Shown: positions 36,348 to 47,000 of the stretch, one piece after another | Layout: each line of letters begins with the position of its first letter | How positions within the stretch are numbered: the first letter of the stretch is position 1 | Assembly (NCBI GenBank): GCA_963969345.1 | Contig: OZ017770.1 | Coordinates: 3,791,246-3,855,245 of the forward strand | DNA: 64,000 nucleotides | Direction of reading: 5' to 3' | Source of the DNA: Turbatrix aceti | Lineage: Eukaryota; Nematoda; Chromadorea; Rhabditida; Panagrolaimidae | Notes under the pieces: model-generated | Database searches by the model: none | Seen by the model: the letters and a program-made list of their open reading frames with translations, nothing else | Told to the model about the DNA's origin: nothing | Position numbers and translations under genes: made by a program

Positions 36348-38121
36348 TCAGGTACGTGGGGTGTACCTAGGTCGGTAATTGGCGCGGTAGGAGCGTTCCT
36401 TGATTTCAATTGAATCAAGTTCCGCCTGACCGCTTTCTGCCGCCTGTTTGATTATGCTATCATCAAAGGGAGTGTCATGAACGGGTTCGCGATCGGGCAG
36501 GGGCGAAATTGCTTGGGTACGATGAGGGGCGCGGTTGAATTCATCTAAAAAAATATTTGTGTCAACAAACTTCTTTGTCTAGGCAAAGGCAACTTACCAT
36601 CTTTGCTACCAGGATTGACGTTGGGACTGGGAGCACCGGAGCTGACAGCACTAGCATACCCAAGATCGTCGCGTTCTCGAGGGCTCCATTTGGTACCGTA
36701 AGGGGTGACAGCGTCTGAAGAGATCAAAAGTTAGCAAAGTGTAAGACAGCTAGGTTTTTTTAATTGAAGTATTGAATGTTTTCGATCCGTATCATGGAAA
36801 CGCGCTCCTCTACAAGTGCCCATTCACAGTCATCGTCAGATGAATCGATAAATCCTGAATCGACGTCTGAAGCAAAATCTGTGGTTGTCGTGGGAGACAG
36901 TAAGCTCGATTCTGTGTTGAGGTAAAGCGTGGGACTGTCGGATAGCGTGGGCGATTCTGTCTGACAGCTTTGTTTTTTCATTACAATTTGGTCGGTAGGA
37001 ATGATGATGTACAGTTCCTCAGAGACGTCCTTGCTCATTGTGTTGACAAATGGAATTTGGCTAATGTGGGGTTCGACGTACGTGTATACGATATCTTTTT
37101 TAAGAATATCACGGGGTGTTAAGCTGCCAAGTCGAACTTCTTCCTTGTTGTTGTCAACTGCTCCCCGATCAAACTCTACCAATTCACGTTTCAACAGTTC
37201 GTAGAGCGATTCTTCTGCTTTTCTTTTACTGGAAACGATGACTTCTCGAAGAAGTCGACGATCGGCTTCAGCAACTTCGTCTTCATACGGCGTTTCGTGT
37301 TCTTCAGGTGTTTTTGACGGTGTTGGCAGGTCATCATCGTACAGCGTTTTGCAGAGCTCGACGAGTTCCGGAGGTAACCGAAGAGTTAGCGCGGTTTGGG
37401 GTGAATTGTCTTTTCCAACTAATTGCGCGTCAAATAAAAAAAAACTTATGCATACGAAAGTCACAACAAACCTTTTCGCGAGTATCTGGTCGCATATTTG
37501 TCGTAAGCGACGACGGGAATGGGAGCAGCAAGTGGCGAAACGCGTGAGCGATCCGGGACCGACAGCTTGCGTTTCTGATGAGCAGCACCTTAAAAATATT
37601 TAATTTACGTTTCAGGCAGATAACCAAGTAAGAATTACCGTATCCAGCTGAGCGGTGGGGCACAGGTTCGCGAGGCGACGACACTTCTTCGACGACTTCG
37701 ACTAATGGCGGGCGTTCAATCGTGAAAGGCTTCTTCTTCTTGGGAGCCTCTGGAACGTGGGAATCAGAGGTCCAGCCATTCATGCCGATAGCATCCATTG
37801 CAGGCTCGATAAGATCCTAAAAAGGTTAAAATGCCCTTCAGCTGCTATTGTCCTATTCGAAACTCACGAAAACGGGTCCGGTAGCGTAGTTCAGTTTTTC
37901 GAGATGGTTGAAAGTCGACGAAATGTATGGGATGGATTTTCCGCTCAGGATCCATTTTCCTAAAATTAACCGTAAAATAAAAATCTTTTAAAAAAGACAA
38001 AAATACCTTCGATGTCGAGATACTTGATTCGATCGCGGCCCTTGCCTCGAACGACGGCGTCGACGTTGAGGTAACGAATGTCCTCGGGGAACATCCCAGA
38101 AGTGATCATCGGAAAGCTCAT
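36348..38121 (-). CDS. Unrecognised acidic protein, seven exons
   Basis: Exons 38121-38007, 37959-37868, 37816-37639, 37588-37472, 37418-36828, 36714-36598 and 36544-36348 join in phase to about 468 residues. I do not recognise the family. The protein begins MSFPMITSGMFPEDIRYLNV and has no signal peptide or membrane segment. It contains a Lys-rich patch (PEAPKKKKPFTIE), a helical charged stretch (DRRLLREVIVSSKRKAEESL), a Ser/Thr/Asp-rich acidic section and a tail EIKERSYRANYRPRYTPRT. It may be a nematode-specific cytosolic or nuclear protein. Exon 5 could instead read through to a stop at 36760; splicing at GACT/GTGAAT was chosen because it connects in phase to two more convincing exons. It lies between lag-1 and sel-12, convergent with lag-1. 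Confidence 0.65.
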
Positions 38122-38929
38122 GGTGCCTAACAGGTGCTGCTGCTGCTGTAAACGCTGATTGCGTATGCCCTGGGTTTCCCCAATGCAAGATGCTTTTATT
38201 CTAGTGGCTGTTTGCCGGCACCGCCTACCCTTGTTGCGAGAACCTAAGACAAAGGACAATTTGATCAGATTAAAAAGGCTATAGTTTTTTTCAGACAGCA
38301 AAAAAACTTTTCTTTCCTGATTGTTTTGCGCCCTGCGCGTAAAAAAAGCGGAGGACGTGAAGTTAAGGCCTCCTACAAGAACGCAAATCGGGAACTCGGT
38401 GAGCCCAAAAATAAACACGGAACACGACGCCTGCTGTTGCAATCAAAAATGAAAAAAAAAGTTTTGTTTTTGCGAACTGTTGTTAAAGAAACGTCAGTTG
38501 AATTGGGTAACAACAGGAGGAAATGAATAACCAATTCTTGGCAACTCACAACAACAAAAAAAAAAGCCAAGATTGTTTTGTTTACTCTTGGGAAATTCAA
38601 AGCACGGGAAATCGAATAGTAGAACCGTCTGATCAGGTGGAACAATTCTATTCATGTTGAATCACGTTTTTGACGCCAGTTTTTATATATCTTTTTATTA
38701 TTTTTGTCCGTGTCAAAAAATAACTTTTTCATTGTACTTTGTACTGAAACTGGGTAAAAAAAGAAGACAATTCCCAAGCAAATTCTCACAAAAACTTCGC
38801 TGGAGAATTGCTGAATCATGTCATGCGTCACGGCTTCCGTAGTACTCAAATATCCAGGACAAATCCAAATAACGCTTTTTTTTCAGGAAACCCACGTCAA
38901 ACAACAATGCTTGGAAGGAACAAAACAAC
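38122..38929. other. Intergenic region between the unrecognised gene and sel-12
   Basis: Both neighbours are on the minus strand, so this holds the sel-12 3' UTR and the promoter of the gene at 36348-38121. The frame before the ATG at 38121 stays open up to about 38240 (CAG-rich, QQQQ), so a longer N-terminus is possible. Otherwise AT-rich and featureless. Confidence 0.4.
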
Positions 38930-40959
38930 TCAAACACATATCTGGCGTATAGTCAACTGGCTCATGAATGGCGTGATCAACAGACGAGTCGAGAAGTAGA
39001 AAATAAGACCGGCAAAGATTGAGATCGGAAGAGCGGGCAGAGCCTTGCGAAAGACGGCGAGGAGCATGAGAGTGAATGCGAGTCCCTGAAAGTCGTATTT
39101 TCACATGAATTATCACCTGGGGGAGCACTTACAATCAGGATGGATACGTAGCAGGCAATGGTCGTGTTCCAGTCACCATATGAAGACGCCTTGCCGACGA
39201 GAACACTGTAGAAGATAAAGTCACCAAGTCCCAGCTTGATGCCAGCTGAAAACAGACACAAATGGAATAAATTCGTACTCAACAGAAAATCTGTAACTCA
39301 CAGTCCTCGACAAAGCGCTTTTTAGGTTGCTGAGCACGTTGTTGTTGTTGAATTTGGGGTTGCGAAGGTCCATGATGTCCGCCACCTTCCCCTGGAGGAG
39401 GATTGAGACGAACACGCTGATAAGGTTGGTGAGAGTTACCGCGACGCTGCGGTTGCGAGACTTGAACGGCAGGCGAGGGGCGACGAGGTGCAATGACTTC
39501 CACTTGTTTGACAGCCGGATCGAACACAACGCGTCGAGTATTTGTCTGAACTTTGGGATCATCCAGGTAACCGTAGCGCATCATAGGACGTCCGATGGGT
39601 TCATCCGAGCCTTCCGAGAATCCTAAAACGGTGTTCTTCCCCAAAAGTATTTTTTTAATAAAAAAAACGTACGTCGAGCAGGAGGAACGCGGCGTCGAAT
39701 CGGACCAATGGGTTTAGCCCCCGTCAGAAGTTCGTATTCAGGAGAACTCGGGCTGACTTCGATGGATGAACGAGGAATAGAGCGTCGCGCAGGAGATAGT
39801 AGCTGGTTTGTGTTCGGAGCTTGTTCAACATTAGGTTCTTCAACAGCACCTCCGTCTTCTTCTCCTTCGCCGGCTACAGCGTTTACAGCATAGACAACGA
39901 ACGTATACACCATGCCGGCTGAAAATTGTATTTAGCACAGGAATGCAAAAGCCTGGAAACTCACAGGAATATATGAGTGCAGGGAAAATAGGTTCATTTC
40001 TCTTCTGAGCTGTTTCTACGAGGATACGCAGCGGGCCTCGAGGACAAAGTACGGCGACCAAATCCCAGAGTGAAAGCATGGCTAATACTGTCCAGACAGT
40101 CCAATCCGGGAGGTATTTGATGAACATGAGCGCCATAAAAGCCGAAATGGTAACCAGGTACATCTGCTGGAGGAGAAGCGGTCCTTTCCAGTGAATGCAT
40201 ATCATACCAACAACGCCGAAATTCCAGAGTCCAAAGATAAAGGTAATGTAGTCGATTGGTACGTTATAGTGCTTGAACACTTCACTGAAAAAAAACATGA
40301 TTTTCAATTATGCGGAACATACAAATTGAGCCTTTGAGCAAACAAAGAAAAAAACCTACTTGACGTATATGGTCGAAAATACAGAAAGCAAAACTGTCGA
40401 GCTCAGAATAAGCCAGCCATGAATCACCTTGTAGAACCGGAAGTAGTAGAGAAAGATGAGCAATCCCGTCATAACAATCACGACGCCCAGGATTGTCAGG
40501 GCATTTCCGACCGACATCGCAAGCTGCTCAGCTGCATTATCAGTCTTTCGCGTGAAGGGTGTGTAGATTCTGCAAAAGAAAAAAAACAACAACATAAAAC
40601 CTGCAAAACACCTGTCACACTCACAGGTAAATGCCATCATTTCGAGAGTAGTAGCCGATTGTGTTCATGGTAAAAATTACGAAGGCCATGCAGACAGAAA
40701 CCGGCGCAAATACACGAATAACGTGTTCAGCGCCATACTTCAAGCTTCGCTCTTCTTCTTCAACGACCACAGGAGGCCCACTATTCGGACTGTCAACGGG
40801 AAGATCGCTTTTTGAATTGTCGTCTTCTGAAAAGCAAGAACGAATATGAACTCACATAAAAAAACCAAGACTCTTACCTTGAAGTTCACTCCGTGCCGAT
40901 GCATCTGGCGTGGTTAGCGGAGGCTGATAAGCAGATGACGGTCCAGGACCGTCATCCAT
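38930..40959 (-). CDS. sel-12: Presenilin, catalytic subunit of gamma-secretase
   Basis: Eight exons (40959-40878, 40826-40625, 40569-40360, 40284-39965, 39918-39673, 39622-39302, 39245-39133, 39085-38930) give about 549 residues. Presenilin is the intramembrane aspartyl protease that releases the Notch intracellular domain. Visible are [11 protein letters not shown] and [11 protein letters not shown] near the start, [20 protein letters not shown], the TM6 aspartate in [16 protein letters not shown] (about residue 239), PALIYSSGMV, the second aspartate in [19 protein letters not shown] (about 469), [14 protein letters not shown], and ALPALPISI (PAL, 515-517). The hydrophilic loop between TM6 and TM7 is unusually long (about 190 residues; rich in Pro, Arg, Gln, Ser), which makes the protein about 100 residues longer than C. 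elegans SEL-12. The residue before the first aspartate is Trp instead of the usual Tyr. sel-12 versus hop-1 orthology is not proven. Confidence 0.95.
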
Positions 40960-41502
40960 GATGCCCCGCAATTGAAGAGAACAGATACAAACTAAATAAT
41001 AAGCTAAACTATGCAGCTACATTTTTGCTGCACATTCTGAGCTGAAAAATTTTCCAAGCGAGAGTATTCGTTTTTGCAATTTCATGTATATCATTTATTT
41101 CCGTTAGATTATTCATCCATGGTCAACTTTTTTGTATGGGTCAAGGGTTTTTAAACTTCCGCTTGGCAACATTCTTCTTCTCGAATCCAAACACATGCTT
41201 TTATCTTATCATAATTATATTGCATTTATGGCAAGTAAAAAATTAAAAAAAAAACTTTGTTAGTATTAATTAATTAATTCATCATTAAGTCAATTTTAAT
41301 TAAAATTATTGTTGGTTGCTGCTTGAAAAAAATTCACTCTTGCATTTTTTTCTCGTTCACCGCAGCAAGATAGTCTTCTTCAATGCAGCGACTTTATTTT
41401 CCTTGTTAGTGTGCAATGGGGTAATTATCCAACAAGTTAACTACAAAAGGCACTTTTACAATTTTACCCGAGCGTAGTGCTATTTGATGAACAGAGGCTT
41501 TT
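40960..41502. other. Intergenic region upstream of sel-12
   Basis: AT-rich sequence between the sel-12 start and the stop codon of the next minus-strand gene. No coding potential or repeats found. Confidence 0.4.
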
Positions 41503-42468
41503 TTAAGACGTTTTATACCAGCTATCAATGAGTTCGTCGTTGTCGTCGTACCACGCAATGTATCCGCAGGTTGCCCTGCCGGTAGCGTTGAACATCCGAA
41601 CCTCGTCACAGTGATCGCCGGAAATAACCGAAGAGTCATGGGCTTTTTTCTCAAAGTGGTTTACAGCGCACGTTAGTTCTCCGCAGATTCCGACGTTGTT
41701 GTCGTAGCGGCAGTAGTTGTTATGCGACGTTGACGCTCCCATCCATCGCCCGCTCCAGGTACAATCGTTTGGGTCCGATCTGTAATGAAATGACGCGTAC
41801 GAATATTGAACGTTGTAAGTTGAACGCTAAACGTTGTTGTCACGAGGAAAGAAAACTCACTTGCAGCAAAAGCGTTTTTTGAAGTAACTCCCAAGGATGG
41901 TGCTGCATGCTTCTCCGAAGCTAGGATCCGGTTTGCAAAGGCTCGAAAACCAAAAAGTGCTGCATCGCCCGTTGTGCGGCCGGATGTAGTCGTAATCGGA
42001 AGGGCACGGGTAATTGCATAAGGGAGCCGTACCAAACCACATACAGCCACCACTCGATGGCGGTGAACGGAACGTTGTTAAATCAGACACGGCATTTGAA
42101 GTCATGCCTTAAAAATCAAATTTAAAACAACTTTGAGGCGAAAAAATCTTACCAATCATGCCGGAAACGACTGCCATGGCCACCGATGCTCCGAGTTCTC
42201 GACGACGACGGCGACGGAATTGTTGTGCCCTGACCGGGAGTCGTTTGGTCGCATTTTCAGACACATTAGCAAAGTAATGGTAGTGCTGGGAGAATTTCAA
42301 GCGGGCGTGCTCTTTCATACGTTCGCGATCTTCGGCTTCCGTGCTCCAGTGATTAACGAGTGGATTGTCGGGATCATCGTCGTCAACAAGAGAAGAATTT
42401 AAATTGTCACTCGCGATAACAGATGTCAAACAAATAAAAATCAAAAAAAATAACAAGATTAAGTTCAT
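41503..42468 (-). CDS. Secreted cysteine-rich protein of unknown function
   Basis: Three exons (42468-42153, 42107-41861, 41779-41503) give about 279 residues. A hydrophobic signal peptide (MNLILLFFLIFICLTSVIAS) is followed by an acidic segment, a strongly basic run (QQFRRRRRREL) that could be a proprotein cleavage site, and then a cysteine-rich part. The pattern CMWFGTAPLCNYPCP...C...C...CC resembles a module with CxWxGTAPxC seen in many secreted animal proteins. The last exon has six further cysteines (NDCTWSGRW, NNYCRYDNN, GICGELTC, DHCDEV, RATCGYIAW). Function is unknown; an extracellular role is likely from the signal peptide and the even number of cysteines expected for disulfides. Confidence 0.75.
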
Positions 42469-44099
42469 TTGAAGTCGCTGCGAGCGAGTCAGATTTTATG
42501 AAACGTTGATGACGTTACGACAGGGGCGACGAACTACTGCACTCGATTGCTAAACCGACAACCGAACGATTGATCTAGCATAAACGTCTAATCTTCTCCC
42601 CTCATCGACATTGAAATAAATGTATTTGTGTGTTACACCTGCTACGTATTCCCCGCCCCTCGTGGCCCATTTATGAGTCATTCTTTTATGATAACTCCCC
42701 GCAACAATGCACTGACGGAAAACACTTGTCGGCTATCACAGTTGTAATTTTTACTGGACAAATGCAGTTTTTGCAGAAAGACATGAAAAAGTTGTGTATA
42801 ATTTTTCAATATGAATGCGCTTTTTTCGAGGTGTCGCCAGGTGTGTTTGATGTTATAATTTCGAACACTTGATTGATAAATATTGACAATGCTGCTACCA
42901 TATCCCTTTTCCATGACAGCTTGACCTTCGTTGATTGGTGGAGGACGCTGTTACAAATTACTCATCAACAAACGGCATTGTAATTGAACTCTGATGACAA
43001 TGAAAGGACCTCTAAGCGCTTTTTCGATATACAAACGAAAGAAAAAACCGACATGACCGCTGTAGTCTTATCGACAATGTGTCACTTAACGAAATGCCAG
43101 AAGACACCATGCTTGTTGCTTTTTTGTTTTAACATGCCTTTCATGGGAGGCGAAAATGAACGCCTTTTTCAAAAAAAAAGAGCACTGAAGAGATTTTACT
43201 TGGTTGCACATCTTCGATCTATCCTGACTGCATATAAGAGCCCTGTAACATGGGCCTCGTATTTCCCATTGTCGCCAATAGATAGCGCACATGCGCATCT
43301 TGACTTTCTTCCCCCTTTGAAACAAAAACTCTACCCCTCCTTTGCTGGGGTATACCAAGCGGCAAAAGAAGAGGCGCAACGAAGAAAACTCCTGAGGGCC
43401 AAGAAGAAAGCATGAGCCAAGGCAGCCTTTAGGAAGGAGGGAAAACAATGCCGCCTAGGGGAATTTTTTTTTGGCTGCCGACACCGACAGTCAAAAACTT
43501 TTTTTAGAATACATAAGCGAAGTCCAGATTGGCTAAAGTCAGTCAGGATCCAGCACAGAGCATCCTTATTTACTTCCGCTTAATTTTTGTGCCATTGTTT
43601 GCCAGCCATCATTTTGCCAGACAGACCAACTTCCGACTACTCCTCAGTGGTTTCCGCTTACCTATTGGCACAAGTTGTTAGCTCTTATCCCTACTCGTTA
43701 ATTTCCGTTAACGCAACCATCCAAATCCCACCGTCACCTTTCCTGTCAACCCAACCGTGCCTTCCGCGGTGCGTGTCTTTCGTGTTGAGTATTGTTTACA
43801 TGAAAAAAAATTATCTGTTTGACATTTCTACATTGCCTAGGCAGAAAGGGGCGGGATCTTTCACACCGATGTTTTTATTGTATCAATGAGCACACGCCGA
43901 CGACTTCGACGACTTAACGTACTTACACTTCGGTCGTGGCACACATATTGCATCTTTTCATTGCCATTTTTTGCCTTTCTGTAAGCAGTACCCGGGTTTT
44001 TCGGCAATTTTCATTTTTTTTCTGTTCTTCAGGTAGCGGCTGGCAGTTGACCACAGTGTTGGTCACTCGTCATCCTCGGCCGTCGCGGGCGTCGTAGGC
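42469..44099. other. 1.6-kb intergenic region
   Basis: Between two divergent genes. One open frame of 143 codons (42984-43415) has a basic C-terminus but no conserved content or splice sites; I do not call it a gene. The rest is AT-rich promoter DNA. Confidence 0.4.
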
Positions 44100-47000
44100 A
44101 TGATATCACGGACTACGACTTCTGCCGCTGTCATCGTTCTGTTCTTCGTTACCGAATGCATTCCAATTGCAGTGGGTAAGTTGAAACTCGTAGAATTTTT
44201 TTGGGGGCCTTTATTTTAAATTCAGTAACCTATTATTTTACCCCTGGTAGCTTTTTCCGCGAACAAATACATACTTCACCGAAAGTAATTTATGACACGG
44301 CATGTGGCAGCGCAAAAAAATGGCAAGATATTGGGTTTTTCTCTTTGAATGTGTCTACCTTAACCATTGATCATCCACTAGCTTGATAGATATCTAAATT
44401 GTTATTTTAAGCCCCATGGCTAACGTAGGTGGGCAACGTAGGAGACGGGACAGCTGTGTCGGTTACTTTTGACTCACCTGTTTTGTGTGGTTAAATTATG
44501 AAAAAAAAATTATATTTCGGGGAGTTCTTTACGAGAAGTTATAAATGACTTTCATTTTCAAAAAATACTCAGCGAAGCATAAACATCTTTTTTTATAACT
44601 TTTATGACCGCCGACCAACGCTTTTTTTATCGCCATGATCAAGCATAACGTCAAACTTGAATGAGATGAGATGACTCGGCTATAGGTCTTCAATCTGGCA
44701 AGTAGTCGTCGTTGCCCCAACATTCCGAGAGAGTCAAGAGAAGGCTCGGCGTGCCGAAGCCTTGGGGTCTCGCGGGACCTTTTGACCCAAACCAAAATGT
44801 GTAAATAAATAGAATATTTATGGAAGAATACTACGGCTCTCCCAACATGTAAAAAATTTTTCTAATGCTTAATTGTCGCTGCCGAGGGTCATAAAACGAC
44901 ATCATAAACCCGTGCATATTGCTTTTTTTGAAAAATGAATTGACAGCTACACAAGTTTTGGAAACGAGTCAACTGATTGACATATATGGCATGAAGAGTT
45001 GTGTACCTTAATTTACTGCATAAAAAATTCTATGCAGTTGAATTCGTCGGTAAAATTATTCAGAACAAAAACTCTTGCATGTCAATTGACTTTCATAGGT
45101 GGCGCTGAATTGTTAAATTGTTTGCGGACATTTGAAACCACATTTATTTCATTTTTTGCCATTCGCATTACTTTTTTTCTTGTTGAAGAATATGCGGATT
45201 CTGGGCTTTTTTACTAAGACGCTTAGCTGCCAAGAACCCGGTGTTAATTAACATACGTTGCAGGAGTGTTTCACTCAAAGCACAAAAGCAGATTAAAACC
45301 AGTCGAGTTGAAGCCTCACCGTACGCTGGCGACTGCGGGTGTTCACAGCCTTGGAATCGACGACTCAGGTTATGAACTGTTCGACGATCCTAATAATCTG
45401 CTGCTTTCATACATAAAGTAAGGCATCAGAATTTTTAGTGACCTTTCAACGCTTGATTTTTTTCAGAAAGCGTTCCAAACCATATCGAAGACCGGTATTA
45501 CTACCTAGCGATTGCGTAGATGTTCACGTCCGTGCTAGTCTCTATCAAATAGTGGATTTTGATCAAAGAAACAACCTTGCTACGCTGTCGGCGTACTTTG
45601 ATGTTTCCTGGTATGATCCGTTCGTTGCGTGGAACATTTCTGATTTTTCAAACATCAGTAAGACTTTTGTACCAATTAGATGGCTTTGGACACCCGAATT
45701 TTATTTTTATCACTCGTAAGTTTTTTTTTCAATTTGGTAATTTGTTTTCAAATTTAAAAATTTAGAATACAAGGCCGAATACCCGAGTATGGACCTGATA
45801 GCACTGCCGAAATCACCAACGATGGTCGCGTTCGCTGCTTCGTCCCCTTAACCTCCAGATCCCTCTGTCCTCTCAACCTGAAATACGCTCCATTCGATAC
45901 TCAAAACTGCTCATTTTTTGTAAGTTCTTTATTTTTCACCATTTTTGGGGGTTTTTTTTCATTTTTTTTTATTGAAACAAATTTTGGTAACAAAAGCTAG
46001 AGAGCAATATTCATAATGCGAAGCGAGTGAGCAGCAATAGTGACACATGTAAGGATGATTAATGCGTGGAGAAAGCGGCATGTTGTACTTGCAGAGTTAG
46101 CCGGGATAGGGAAATGACTAACGGCGTTGATGCAGTGTTTTTTCATTGAATACACATCCTTGTTAGCCATGAGATTTCCAACATAGCATAAATCAGTTGA
46201 GGGACACTTTTTGACTGTAGTTTTTTCGTGATCGTCTTTCTTTCCATGAGAAGAACAAATGGGGTGTTCATGCTTTTCACCACAAATAGCACGGTTCAGA
46301 TCAATATGAGTCAATTCATGTTTTGTTTTGTTTTTGTCAAGCCATATATGTTGGCTAGCGTTGGCTGCGCCTGTTTCACAGAAGGGATCGATATCGATGC
46401 CAATGTGCGCATCTTCGTATTCCGGGTTGAGCGAAAAGACGATGCGAGGTCTCAGCTTGGCATGATGATTGTCATGATCTTCTTTCGAAGGGGCGTGCTC
46501 ATCGTTTGTGAGAAAGAGAATAGTAAAAGGCCCTTTGCTGGCGTTAGCAGCGGTTGGTTCGACCAAAAATCGACGAAATTCCACGTAGGCAAATGGTGAT
46601 TTTCGAAGGTAGGTATACTGAACGGTGTACCACTTTGAGGGATTCAGGTTGTGGATGACAAAATCTGATTCATTGTTGTGGGTTCTAGAATTAATATAAA
46701 TGCTCACAACTTGTTATTTATGTTTTTGACTTACTCAAAGGTCTGTGAAAGATGTGAATTGTTGTGGGGCAATTCAAAAGCATCGATTTGAATTATACCG
46801 TTCTCAGAAGCTGAATCATGGTGAGGGTAGCCAGTATGCACCGTCAACACGTCTTTTTGAACGTTGTAATTAAGGTAGTCTCGCAAGGTTGTTTTTGAAG
46901 TAACAGTTTCCAGTTTTTGACATTCTTTATTGATTTCATGTGAGAAATTGTGATTTTCAACTTCCGCAACCAGGGAATTTGTCCAGCAGATTCTATAATA

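Noticed and set aside
42984..43415. 143-codon open frame in the intergenic region before the channel gene
   Set aside because: No domain, no signal peptide, no acceptor before the start, and an overlapping frame on the other strand of similar length.
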